NCBI GenBank assembly: GCA_029267175.1
Contig: JARIDJ010000003.1
Coordinates: forward strand, 1 to 58,232
DNA length: 58,232 nt
Reading direction: 5' to 3'
Source: Psychrobacter sp.
GTDB lineage: Bacteria > Pseudomonadota > Gammaproteobacteria > Pseudomonadales > Moraxellaceae
Part shown: one piece after another, positions 30,655-39,567 of the stretch
Numbering within the stretch: the stretch's first letter is position 1
Layout of the letters: the number at the start of each line of letters is the position of its first letter
Position numbers and translations under genes: made by a program
Notes under the pieces: model-generated
What the model was told of the DNA's origin: nothing
Databases searched by the model: none
Seen by the model: the letters and a program-made list of their open reading frames with translations, nothing else

Positions 30655-32031
30655 ATGACCACAGCCAATGCTTACCCTACCTCACAAACGATTCGTACCA
30701 TCGGTATTTTAGGTGGTGGCCAGCTCGGCATGATGCTTGCCCAAGCCGCGCTGCCACTCGGTTATCAGTGTGTCTTTTTGGAGGATAATGTAGATTGCCC
30801 AGCCAGCCTTTATGGCAGCGTTTATAGTAGCGAGCAATTAGCGGACTTCATTGCTGCCGCTGATGTTTTTACTTTAGAGTTTGAAAACACCCCAACCGAG
30901 ACAGTAGAGCAATTGGCCAATCTTGCCGCCTCAGGTCAAAAACAAGGCATGTTTCCGCCGCCGATTGCCCTTGATATCGCTCAAGATCGTCTAAAAGAAA
31001 AGCAGCTCTTTAATGATTTAGATATCGCCACTGTACCCTTTAAAGCGGTTAATTCTCTAGCTGAACTGCAGCAAGCTTGCCAAGAGCTAGGTCTGCCTAT
31101 CGTATTAAAAACCAGTCGCGGCGGCTACGATGGTAAAGGTCAATATGTCATTAAGCAAGACAGTGATATAAAGCCGGCTTGGCAAGATCTCAAAGACGCT
31201 GTCTCTGGTAAAGGCAATCTCACCCCAACTCCTGCGCCGCTGATCGCTGAGGGCTTTATTAATTTTAGCCGTGAGGTGTCGATCATCGCCGCTCGAGGGC
31301 AAGACGGTACAGTACGCTGTTATGAGCTGGTTGAGAATCATCATGATAATGGCATATTGGCTAAAACTCGCGCGCCAGCTATTGGTACCAGTCATCTATT
31401 TGCCAAAGCGCAAGCTGCAATGACGACCTTGATGAATCATCTCAATTACGTCGGCGTGATGGCGCTTGAGCTGTTCGTCAGTAAAGACGCGCAAGGTCAC
31501 GATTATCTATTAGCTAATGAGATTGCGCCGCGCGTACATAATTCTGGACACTTTAGTATTGAGGGCGCAATCACTAGCCAATTTGAGAACCATATTCGCG
31601 CGGTAGTAGGTTTGCCGTTAGGTGATACTGACAATGTGCATCCAGCAATTATGGTCAATGTCTTGGGACAATATCCTAATATCAAAGACGTGCTAGCTAT
31701 CGATGGTGCTCATTATCACAGCTATCATAAAGCTGAGCGCGCCGAGCGTAAAATTGCACATATTACTTTAATGCCCAATGACGTGGCCGATCTAGAGCCC
31801 GCATTAGCAAAACTGGTCGCCGTATTACCTAACAAAGTAGGCTTAGATAAAACCATTAACTCAGCTCCCAAAGTTTCAGAAGTTACAGAAGTTGCAGAAG
31901 TTGATAGTGCTCAAGCCGCTGATGAACCGCAAAAAACAGAGCAAGCCGAAACGGTGACTAAGACAAAAAACGCAACTGGAAATACTGACAATGTGGAAAG
32001 TATTGCCAAAAGTAATAAGGACAAAAAGTAA
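30655..32031 (+). CDS. purK: N5-carboxyaminoimidazole ribonucleotide synthase with extra C-terminal tail
   Basis: A 458-residue ATP-grasp enzyme making N5-CAIR from AIR, bicarbonate and ATP. It shows IGILGGGQLGMMLAQAA, EFENTP, KTSRGGYDGKGQ, ANEIAPRVHNSGHF and a normal fold up to about residue 402. The last 56 residues are a charged, low-complexity tail not usual for PurK. It begins with a threefold 9-base direct repeat (31877-31903) encoding SEVTEVAEVD-like residues. The stop overlaps the next ATG by one base (TAATG). Confidence 0.94.
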   Translation: MTTANAYPTSQTIRTIGILGGGQLGMMLAQAALPLGYQCVFLEDNVDCPASLYGSVYSSEQLADFIAAADVFTLEFENTPTETVEQLANLAASGQKQGMFPPPIALDIAQDRLKEKQLFNDLDIATVPFKAVNSLAELQQACQELGLPIVLKTSRGGYDGKGQYVIKQDSDIKPAWQDLKDAVSGKGNLTPTPAPLIAEGFINFSREVSIIAARGQDGTVRCYELVENHHDNGILAKTRAPAIGTSHLFAKAQAAMTTLMNHLNYVGVMALELFVSKDAQGHDYLLANEIAPRVHNSGHFSIEGAITSQFENHIRAVVGLPLGDTDNVHPAIMVNVLGQYPNIKDVLAIDGAHYHSYHKAERAERKIAHITLMPNDVADLEPALAKLVAVLPNKVGLDKTINSAPKVSEVTEVAEVDSAQAADEPQKTEQAETVTKTKNATGNTDNVESIAKSNKDKK

Positions 32032-32480
32032 TGCAAATCTGGGTCGATGCTGATGCGGTACCACTAATTGCTAAAGACTTGATTATCAAGACCGCTGAGC
32101 GGACGCAAACGATGGCGATATTCGTTGCCAATCAGCCGATCAAGCTGCGCAAATCGCCATTATTGCTAATGACCGTAGTACCGCAAGGTTTCGACAAAGC
32201 TGATGATTATATCGTTGAGCAGATACAAGCGGGCGACTTAGCAATCACTGCCGACATCCCGCTAGCGAATGATATTCTAGAAAAAGGCGGCATAGTCTTG
32301 ACGCCGCGCGGTGTAGTTTATGATAAAAACAACATCAAGCAAAAGCTTAATATGCGCGACTTTATGGATACCATGCGCGGTACTGGAGTATTAGAGCTAC
32401 AAGAGATGAGCGGACAAAAACCTTATGGCGATCGTGACAAAAAAGCTTTTGCTGATGGTCTTAATCGTCTGGTGCGTTAA
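32031..32480 (+). CDS. YaiI/YqxD family protein (DUF188)
   Basis: A 149-residue protein of the conserved YaiI/YqxD family. It begins with the family motif MQIWVDADAVP and has VVPQGFDKADDYIVEQIQAGDLAITADIPLA, which resembles a PIN-like/NYN metal-dependent nuclease core with several aspartates. The GDRDKKAFADGL ending is typical. Biochemical function is not established. Its ATG overlaps the purK stop by one base, so it is probably translationally coupled. Confidence 0.85.
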   Translation: MQIWVDADAVPLIAKDLIIKTAERTQTMAIFVANQPIKLRKSPLLLMTVVPQGFDKADDYIVEQIQAGDLAITADIPLANDILEKGGIVLTPRGVVYDKNNIKQKLNMRDFMDTMRGTGVLELQEMSGQKPYGDRDKKAFADGLNRLVR

Positions 32481-32610
32481 AGCTTAGCTATAAAGAGTTT
32501 CGATAATTAGTAGCCCACTTTTTCCTTTTTTTCTTCTACTTTCTTAAGACCTCTATATTGATCTATCTTCTTGCAAAGCGTATACACTCTGCTACCAAAC
32601 TTTATGTAAT

Positions 32611-32635
32611 AGGCACTTAACTCAACTAAGTGCTT
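32611..32635. repeat. Short inverted repeat in the spacer before the NAD(P)-binding gene
   Basis: GCACTTA (32613-32619) pairs with TAAGTGC (32627-32633) around a 7-base loop, extendable by two pairs. No T run follows, so it is not a clear terminator. It lies about 90 bases upstream of the next gene and could be an operator. Confidence 0.4.
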
Positions 32636-32726
32636 AACCTATCTTTGTTATGCTATTTCTAACTTAAAAACTTGAAATTTTAAAGTTCTAAAATAGAAAC
32701 CATATTAATAAAAAATAGGATCAAAT

Positions 32727-33365
32727 ATGAAAATTTTAGTGATAGGCGCAAGTGGCCGTGTCGGTAGTGATTTAGTTAAGCAGCTACTCGCTGATAATCA
32801 CCAAGTCATCGGCACCACTCGCCAACAACAGCAGCTGTTTTCTGACGATAACTATAAACAGCTGGATTTAGATATTACTGCTCATAAAGAGGACATTCAA
32901 AAGCAATTAGATGACGATATAGCAGCAGTTTATTTCGTTGCCGGCTCTGGCGGTAAAAAGATACTAGAAGTGGACTTACATGGTGCGGTAAAGACGATGC
33001 AAGCGGCGCAAGACAAAGGTATCAAACGCTATATCATGCTCAGCACGGTGTTTTCATTAGATACTAGCAAATGGGACCATGAAGGTATCAAAGACCTTAA
33101 AGGCTATTACATCGGTAAGCATTATGCCGATCAGTGGCTGGTCAATGACAGCCGCTTGGAATATACGATCGTCCAAGCAGGAGCGCTAAAAGAACGTGAA
33201 GGCACAGGTAAGATTGCTATCAATAATGACAAAGCTGGCGAGAATGCTATCGAAGATGTAGCCGCTACTTTAGTTGCAGTGTTAAACGCTGATAATACTT
33301 ATAATAAGGTCTTTAATATGCAAAATGGCGAGACTGCTATTAAAGATGCTATTGCTGACTTATAA
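32727..33365 (+). CDS. NAD(P)-binding atypical short-chain dehydrogenase/NmrA-like protein
   Basis: A 212-residue Rossmann-fold protein. The dinucleotide motif GASGRVGSD is at the N-terminus. The middle has VYFVAGSGG, HGAVKTMQAAQDKGIKRYIMLST and a YYIGKHYADQWL tyrosine-lysine element, and the end carries a short NmrA/epimerase-type strand. This matches small atypical SDR proteins such as YwnB-type NAD-dependent epimerase-like families. Substrate unknown. It is a single-gene unit followed by a bidirectional terminator. Confidence 0.82.
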   Translation: MKILVIGASGRVGSDLVKQLLADNHQVIGTTRQQQQLFSDDNYKQLDLDITAHKEDIQKQLDDDIAAVYFVAGSGGKKILEVDLHGAVKTMQAAQDKGIKRYIMLSTVFSLDTSKWDHEGIKDLKGYYIGKHYADQWLVNDSRLEYTIVQAGALKEREGTGKIAINNDKAGENAIEDVAATLVAVLNADNTYNKVFNMQNGETAIKDAIADL

Positions 33366-33411
33366 AAACAATAGTAGACTTATTAATAACGGACTAATAG
33401 GTTAGTTGTAT

Positions 33412-33446
33412 AAAAAAGGGATAAGCTATTGAGCTTATCCTTTTTT
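33412..33446. terminator. Bidirectional terminator between the SDR gene and epmA
   Basis: A 9-bp stem (GGATAAGCT with AGCTTATCC) has A6 to the left and T6 to the right, between convergent genes. Confidence 0.88.
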
Positions 33447-33469
33447 CGTTAGCTAAAGTATTTATTTAA

Positions 33470-34468
33470 TTATGCCTGACCACTAGGAAAGGGTATGACT
33501 TCAAAGATGCTTTTTGCTCCAGTGATAACCATTAATAAGCGATCTAAGCCAACCGCTATGCCACTACAAGTTGGCAACTCATCACAAGCGGCTAGTAAGT
33601 GCTCATCAATAGGCATTGGCGGCAAATTATGTTGTAACCGCTGCTTATTATCCGCCTCAAAGCGCGCTCTTAACGCTGGTCCTTCTGCTAGCTCGTCATA
33701 AGCATTAGCAATCTCAATACCGTTGATATACAGCTCAAAACGCTTGGCGACTAGGTGGCCTTCTTTATCAAGTGCCGTTTTGGCCAAAGCCGCTGTCGCT
33801 GGCGGATAATCAATAATCAGCGTTGGCAAATCATAACCGAGATTGGGCTCAACTAGATGACTGAATAATAAATCTAGATAGCTTTGACGATGATCGGCTA
33901 GCTCTACTTCATCATTAGTCAAATTCAAAACCTCTACGCCCTTATCTTGCGCTACTGCCTTTAGCGCTGTGAGACTTGCGGTCAAAGGATGAATACCGAC
34001 ATAATCCATAAAGGCATCGATATAGCGATAATGATTTAGGATAATCGGATAGCCGTATAGCGCCTCCAATAACTGACCAAGCTCCTCCGCCAAATCATGC
34101 AGATTGTAATGCGGCTGATACCACTCAAGCATAGTAAATTCGATATTATGGCGCGAGCCTATCTCGTTATCGCGAAACACCGGACAAATCTGATAAATAG
34201 CCACTTGCCAGCTAGCCAGTAAGCGCTTCATCGCAAACTCAGGCGAGGTATGTAAATAAAAGGTGTGAGGCTTATCTTGGTAAGTCACTTGCGCGGCAAC
34301 CGACTGCAAAAAAGTATCCGTATTTGCCGCTTGCGAGAGTAGCGGGGTTTGTACTTCTAACACTTGCCGCTGCGCAAAAAATTGGCGGATAGTCGCTAGC
34401 ATTTGCGCGCGCTTATGCGCCATAGCTAAAGTCATGGTTGGCGCATAAGTTGGCTTGTCAACTGGCAT
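33470..34468 (-). CDS. epmA: EF-P--(R)-beta-lysine ligase
   Basis: A 332-residue class II lysyl-tRNA-synthetase paralogue (also called GenX/PoxA) without the anticodon-binding domain. It attaches beta-lysine to elongation factor P. Landmarks are EVQTPLLSQAANTDTFL, LHTSPEFAMKRLL, the motif 2 stretch FRDNEIGSRHNIEFTMLEW and motif 3 GIAVGLDRLLMVI. Length fits EpmA. Neither efp nor epmB is in the window. It precedes a bidirectional terminator. Confidence 0.93.
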   Translation of the reverse strand: MPVDKPTYAPTMTLAMAHKRAQMLATIRQFFAQRQVLEVQTPLLSQAANTDTFLQSVAAQVTYQDKPHTFYLHTSPEFAMKRLLASWQVAIYQICPVFRDNEIGSRHNIEFTMLEWYQPHYNLHDLAEELGQLLEALYGYPIILNHYRYIDAFMDYVGIHPLTASLTALKAVAQDKGVEVLNLTNDEVELADHRQSYLDLLFSHLVEPNLGYDLPTLIIDYPPATAALAKTALDKEGHLVAKRFELYINGIEIANAYDELAEGPALRARFEADNKQRLQHNLPPMPIDEHLLAACDELPTCSGIAVGLDRLLMVITGAKSIFEVIPFPSGQA

Positions 34469-34613
34469 ATCGGTACTCGTCCTTCTGCACTATAATTGAA
34501 TCACTATAAAACTAATACTATTAGCATATCGATTTTATTTCGAACTGACTATACTAGGGTCTGTTGAATACATACTAACTAAACTAATGGTTAATTTATC
34601 CATTCAAAATCTG

Positions 34614-35723
34614 TTAAAACTGCCATTCACGGCGCAAATGATAATCGCGTCTAAGCTGATCAAAATCGCTACCACTAACCTGTCCGTCTGCGACTTTTTT
34701 GCGTAACGATTTATCATCTTGCTTGATATCATAAAACTTGCTTAGCCTATCAGGATTATTCTTTAATTCTGACCATAAATAAAGATTATCAGGCAGTAAG
34801 TTTTGCATAGACTGCTTTGGGGTGATATTAAGCTTATGACATAGCGCATCATAGATCATCTGCGTACCGCGCAGTTTACCTTCTAAGCTATAACCAGCGA
34901 TATGCGCAGTCGCTATCGCTAAGTTATTCAATAAGGACTCAGCCACTATCGGCTCATGCTCAAAGACATCGAGCACCACTTGGCGATTAGTGCGCTCAAT
35001 ATCCGCCGCTAAGGCATCAGCAGCGATTACCGGACCGCGGGCACTATTTATCAACAAGGTATTGGCAGGCATCAATTGCAAAGCTTTAGCATCAAGTAGA
35101 TGATAAGTCGGGTAGTCGCTAGCCTCTGCCTGAGTCAAAGGTACATGTAAGCTAACCACATCGCTGTCGTTTAGCAGCTGCTCAAAACTAGCATTATTAA
35201 CCTTCGAGGCGGGCAATAACGGATCATAGCCTAACACTTGCCAGCCCAGATCAGTAGCATATTGGGCAAGGGTACTACCAATATTACCTAAGCCAATAAT
35301 ACTCAAAGTTGGGGTTTGTGACCAATACTCTGGACGCAAAGTCAAAATAGCAGTAATCACATATTGCGCGACAGAATGCTTGCTGGAGCCTGCGGCATTA
35401 GCAAAGCTAATATCTCGCTCGCTTAGATAATCTTGATCGACATGATCGGTACCAATAGTCGCTGAGCCGACAAACTTAACGCTTTGATTATCACCTAATA
35501 ACTGCTCATTTATCGGCGTTACTGAACGAATTAATAATACCTCAGGCTGATGCTCAGCAAGTAGTGGTGCATCGATATCGCGGCCTGCTACCTTAATAAC
35601 AGTAACGGTTTGCGCTGTATCCTGCCCAAGCGTTTGCGCATTAAAAAAATCATCAAGGCTAGCGATATTACTATCGGCGATAATAGTCAACGATTTGGCT
35701 TTAGTGGTTTGGGTATTAGGCAT
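34614..35723 (-). CDS. pdxB: Erythronate-4-phosphate dehydrogenase
   Basis: A 369-residue D-2-hydroxyacid dehydrogenase acting in pyridoxal phosphate synthesis. It has IIADSNI near the N-terminus, SATIGTDHVD, the NAD motif GLGNIGS, the catalytic arginine in NSARGP, glutamate in DVFEHEP and histidine in ATAHIAGYSLEGK. The PdxB-specific YSLEGK stretch separates it from SerA and other relatives. The C-terminal dimerisation domain is present. The ATG at 35723 is preferred over a GTG nine bases earlier because AGAGG lies eight bases upstream of it. It is separated from epmA by 145 bases, where a GGGTCTGTTGAA motif occurs. Confidence 0.93.
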   Translation of the reverse strand: MPNTQTTKAKSLTIIADSNIASLDDFFNAQTLGQDTAQTVTVIKVAGRDIDAPLLAEHQPEVLLIRSVTPINEQLLGDNQSVKFVGSATIGTDHVDQDYLSERDISFANAAGSSKHSVAQYVITAILTLRPEYWSQTPTLSIIGLGNIGSTLAQYATDLGWQVLGYDPLLPASKVNNASFEQLLNDSDVVSLHVPLTQAEASDYPTYHLLDAKALQLMPANTLLINSARGPVIAADALAADIERTNRQVVLDVFEHEPIVAESLLNNLAIATAHIAGYSLEGKLRGTQMIYDALCHKLNITPKQSMQNLLPDNLYLWSELKNNPDRLSKFYDIKQDDKSLRKKVADGQVSGSDFDQLRRDYHLRREWQF

Positions 35724-35817
35724 TATCAGCACCTCTATAATTTAAATTTTTAGGGTTTCGCTCAGACTAAGGTTTTGTTTAAAACAATAGCGCTATCTGC
35801 AAGCTAGCCCACCCCTC

Positions 35818-36963
35818 TTAGCGTTTTTTACTCGGTTTATCCGGCTTCTCCGTCAGTAATACCACGCCATCACCTGACAATACGACGTCTTGCGGCGCAA
35901 ATACCTCGTTTTTATGATTAGATATCCACTCACGCCATACCGCCAAACCTATAGCTAGCACCACAGGACCGATAAATAAACCTACAAAACCAAAAGCGGT
36001 TAAGCCGCCTAACACGCCGATGAAAATAATAATAAAAGGAATCTTGGTCGCGCCGCTGATAACGATAGGCCTAATCAAATTATCAACCCAACTAATAACC
36101 AATATACCCCATAACGCTAGCCCAATGCCTTCTGCGGTTTGCCCTTGACTAAGGAGCCAAACAGAAACTGCGCCCCAGGCAAATGGCGTTCCAAAAGGAA
36201 TTAAGGCGATAATAAAAGTGATAATCGTTAAAGAGATAGGACTAGGAGAATTTGAGAAATAGTAACCCACTCCAGCCAGTAACGCCTGGGCTAGTGCGGT
36301 CAGACCAATACCATAAACGACTGCACTGGTAGTCGTCCCTACAGAATCTATATAACCATCAATACGGTTGCCAATGATATTGCGTAGCGCTTGTCTTATT
36401 TGACGCATCAAGCTGTTGCCATCGCGATAAAAGAAAAACAGCGTCATCAGTGCCATACCAAGCTTTGCCAAACCGCTAAAAACGGCATCAAAAGCGACCT
36501 TACCATAGTATAGATGCGACTGAATCCAAGTCCGAAACGCCTCAAGCGCGCCTTCAGGATTTTTATTAATATTCCACAGAGTGTCTTTTATTTGTTGACC
36601 GATAACCGGTAAGTCTTTGATAGAGTCCGGCACATCCAAATAGCCCGCTTTTACTCGATAAATGATATTGCTATACAAGGCAACGGCCTCTTGCTGCAAA
36701 ATGAACACCCCTATCACTAAGGGAACCCCTATGATCAAGGTGATACTCACCGTCATAATACCCGCACTCACGCTGGAGCTGAGCTCTACTTTTTCATTAA
36801 AAAACTTATAAATAGGAAAGGTGACATAGGCCAAAATAGCGGCCCATAAAGCTGGCACAATAAAAAACTGTATCACCTGAAAACACAGAATGAACAGTAC
36901 GACGAGTAGCGTTATGGCAAGCAGACGCTGAATAATAAACTCTTTTGTCCAGTTTTCAATCAT
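35818..36963 (-). CDS. AI-2E/PerM-family transporter-like membrane protein
   Basis: A 381-residue protein with about seven or eight membrane helices in the AI-2E/PerM (YdiK-like) pattern. The family signature is visible in the late region: ALIPFGTPFAWGAVSVWLL, then WGILVISWVDNLIRPIVISGATKIP and LGGLTAFGFVGLFIGPVVLAIGLAVW. The ATG is preferred over an upstream TTG (36996), which lacks a ribosome site. The substrate is unknown; family members have been tied to signal export or Na+/H+ antiport. The gene is followed by pdxB on the same strand. Confidence 0.88.
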   Translation of the reverse strand: MIENWTKEFIIQRLLAITLLVVLFILCFQVIQFFIVPALWAAILAYVTFPIYKFFNEKVELSSSVSAGIMTVSITLIIGVPLVIGVFILQQEAVALYSNIIYRVKAGYLDVPDSIKDLPVIGQQIKDTLWNINKNPEGALEAFRTWIQSHLYYGKVAFDAVFSGLAKLGMALMTLFFFYRDGNSLMRQIRQALRNIIGNRIDGYIDSVGTTTSAVVYGIGLTALAQALLAGVGYYFSNSPSPISLTIITFIIALIPFGTPFAWGAVSVWLLSQGQTAEGIGLALWGILVISWVDNLIRPIVISGATKIPFIIIFIGVLGGLTAFGFVGLFIGPVVLAIGLAVWREWISNHKNEVFAPQDVVLSGDGVVLLTEKPDKPSKKR

Positions 36964-37562
36964 AAGTAGCAACCGAGAACGTCCCCTAAAAACCAAAGTG
37001 TTTTTAGGACAAGATTTAGAAATATAAAACTATGAGGATATACAAAACTTTATCGTCAGTCATTATGCAATAACCCACTACAGAACAATAATAGTATGTT
37101 GTAATTTTTACTTACAATTTTATGGCTAAGGCTAGCTAAAGCCAAAGCTTTATAATTTTTAAAAGCTGTGATCAAGCCTTTTAAAATAAAACTATCGGTC
37201 AGTTATTACTCTCACCTTTATACTTGTCAGTATCAAGACTAACCAGTCATCTATAGGCTAAATGAGATTGGCATTCTCGTAGGCTTGGCAATTGATGTTA
37301 TACTAAAGGCATTGTGTTTGCTTTTTAGCAGCGACTAAATTTACCTCTACCCTGCCCTAATGATGCGTTTTATCCTGTTTATGTAATAAGCTAAGATAAT
37401 TTGACTATTGTCCCAATTGGAGAATGCGGTTATTTGCAGCCAGCTATAAATAGCTATAACAGGATTAAGCTCTGATTTGAATAAAGATAAAAACTTTATT
37501 TAATTTTTTGTTCAATTTATAACAACTCATTACTCAGATGATATATCTATAGGAAAATAACA
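36964..37562. other. Spacer between divergent AI-2E-family gene and nadE
   Basis: No gene, tRNA or clear hairpin was recognised in about 600 AT-rich bases. Promoters for both directions are expected. A TATACT-like -10 is near 37301 without a matching -35. Confidence 0.4.
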
Positions 37563-39272
37563 ATGTCAAAAGACAACAACACTAACTCTACTGATAAAGA
37601 TAAAGCCAATAAACCTAGCAGTGCTAATCATTCAACCGATAACACTCCTGATAGTGTGACTTTTGCTCTAGCGCAATCGCATTTTTTGGTAGGGGATATT
37701 GGTGCCAATACCGACAAAATGCGCAAACTAGCTTTGCAAGCTCGCGACCAAGGCGCTGATGTCATTGTCTTTCCGGAGCTAGCCTTATTAGGTTATCCTC
37801 CGCAAGATTTATTACTACGTCCTAGTCTATCGGGCCGAGTAAAAAACGCTTTATCCGCCCTTAGTGATATCGAAGACATCGTAATGATTGTCGGCTACCC
37901 TCATGTCGATCATCATGGCACCTTTAACTCAGCCGCTATTTTGCATAATGGTCATCAAAAAGGCTTTTATCATAAGCAAGTCTTGCCAAATTATGGCGTG
38001 TTTGATGAGCGACGTTACTTTGATAAAGGCCGTAATCAAGTGCTATTTGATTATAAAGGTCTGACTATAGGGCTGCTTATTTGTGAAGACTTGTGGGAAA
38101 AAGCGCCTATCAGCGAGCTCAAAAAACAAGGTGCTGACTTAATTATTAGTCTAAATGCCTCGCCTTTTGAGATTGATAAACAAGATAATCGTAAAGCCAT
38201 GCTAGCTAAGCGCAGCAGCGAGCATCAATTGCCAATTCTGTACATCAACGCCGTTGGTGGTCAAGATGACTTGGTGTTTGATGGTGGCTCGATGGCGGTA
38301 CAGGCTGATGGTACTATCGCGCATGAAGCCTCAAGATTTATGGATCAGCTATTACTAGCCCGCTTAGAGGTTGATAGCGCTAAATTTGATACTCAGCAAA
38401 AAGCGCCTTTGAAGCTTAGCCGAGAGTCTGAGATGTACCAAGCGCTCGTAGTCGGTCTACGCGATTATGTTAATCATTCAGGCTTTACTGGGGTCATTCT
38501 TGGTCTCTCTGGTGGTATCGATTCAGCGCTAACCTTATGTATCGCAGTCGATGCGCTAGGTGCTGACAAAGTTTATGCGGTGATGATGCCTTATGAATAC
38601 ACCTCAAAGGTTAGCTTAGAGGACGCACAAGCGCAAGCTCGTCGCCTAAATGTCTCTTATACCGTCTGCCCTATCTTTGATGCAGTCGAGGGCATTCGTC
38701 ATACCTTAGCGCCTTTATTTAATAAATCGCCTGCTGATACTACCGAAGAAAACATTCAGGCGCGCGCTCGCGGCGTTATATTGATGGCATTATCGAACAA
38801 ATTTGGTCATCTAGTGATCACCACTGGCAATAAGTCTGAGCTGGCCGTGGGCTACTCAACTTTATATGGTGATATGGCGGGCGGCTTTGATGTGCTAAAA
38901 GACGTTTATAAAACTCAAGTTTATGATTTAGCCACTTATCGTAACCGCTTAGAAGATACGCCTGTTATTCCAGAGCGCGTGATTACGCGTCCGCCATCTG
39001 CTGAGCTACGTCCTGATCAAAAAGATCAAGACAGCTTACCTGACTACGATATCTTGGATGGTATCTTGACGCTATATATCGATGAGGATAGAGGCTATCA
39101 GGAGATTATCGATAAAGGTTTTGATAGTGAATTGGTCGCCAAAACTATTAAGATGGTAGATAATAGCGAGTATAAACGCTTGCAAGCGCCTATCGGCACT
39201 AAGATTAGTCATAAAGCCTTTGGCCGTGAGCGCCGTTATCCGCTAGTCAATAAATGGTCTATCAAAGGCTAA
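37563..39272 (+). CDS. nadE: Glutamine-dependent NAD+ synthetase
   Basis: A 569-residue two-domain enzyme that amidates nicotinic acid adenine dinucleotide to NAD+ using glutamine. The nitrilase-type glutaminase domain has the catalytic triad E72 (FPELALLGYPPQD), K138 (HKQVLPNYGVFDE) and C174 (LLICEDLWE). The synthetase domain has the ATP P-loop SGGIDSA at residues 316-322 and the TTGNKSELAVGYSTLYGD block. A 30-residue Asn/Asp/Lys-rich N-terminal extension precedes the core. A 20-bp palindrome and then a strong terminator follow. Confidence 0.96.
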   Translation: MSKDNNTNSTDKDKANKPSSANHSTDNTPDSVTFALAQSHFLVGDIGANTDKMRKLALQARDQGADVIVFPELALLGYPPQDLLLRPSLSGRVKNALSALSDIEDIVMIVGYPHVDHHGTFNSAAILHNGHQKGFYHKQVLPNYGVFDERRYFDKGRNQVLFDYKGLTIGLLICEDLWEKAPISELKKQGADLIISLNASPFEIDKQDNRKAMLAKRSSEHQLPILYINAVGGQDDLVFDGGSMAVQADGTIAHEASRFMDQLLLARLEVDSAKFDTQQKAPLKLSRESEMYQALVVGLRDYVNHSGFTGVILGLSGGIDSALTLCIAVDALGADKVYAVMMPYEYTSKVSLEDAQAQARRLNVSYTVCPIFDAVEGIRHTLAPLFNKSPADTTEENIQARARGVILMALSNKFGHLVITTGNKSELAVGYSTLYGDMAGGFDVLKDVYKTQVYDLATYRNRLEDTPVIPERVITRPPSAELRPDQKDQDSLPDYDILDGILTLYIDEDRGYQEIIDKGFDSELVAKTIKMVDNSEYKRLQAPIGTKISHKAFGRERRYPLVNKWSIKG

Positions 39273-39325
39273 GCGCTAAATATTGTTAGTTAGCTGTAGT
39301 GAATTCCATATTGAAAGGATACAGT

Positions 39326-39397
39326 GGGACTGATATGAATATTTTGCAGCCTCTGTCAGCTTAGACACAGCACGCCAAAAATATTTATATCAGTTCC
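39326..39397. repeat. Long hairpin-forming inverted repeat downstream of nadE
   Basis: The 20 bases at 39326-39345 pair with 39378-39397, with only two G-T wobbles. The 32-base loop can form a smaller CTGT/ACAG stem. No T run follows, and a separate terminator lies 70 bases on, so this is not simply the nadE terminator. It could be a small mobile-element relic or an mRNA 3' stabiliser. Confidence 0.6.
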
Positions 39398-39466
39398 GCG
39401 TCACAATACGACATATCTATTTTATCTGCTATCGACTATAGCCAATATTTTTCTTATTTTATAATT

Positions 39467-39491
39467 AGCTGGGTGCTTGCCCAGCTTTTTT
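39467..39491 (+). terminator. Rho-independent terminator after nadE
   Basis: AGCTGGG (39467-39473) pairs with CCCAGCT (39480-39486), followed by six T. Confidence 0.85.
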
Positions 39492-39567
39492 AGTTTTTAT
39501 TGCTAAGCAATTATCTTCTCAACCCTCAATACTTTTATTTTATCTTCTCTTTTTATCCGAGTCCCTC

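Noticed and set aside
34554..34568. Insertion sequence in the epmA-pdxB spacer
   Set aside because: Only a 15-base match to the right edge of the window is present; no second inverted end, target duplication or transposase is visible in the 145-base spacer.
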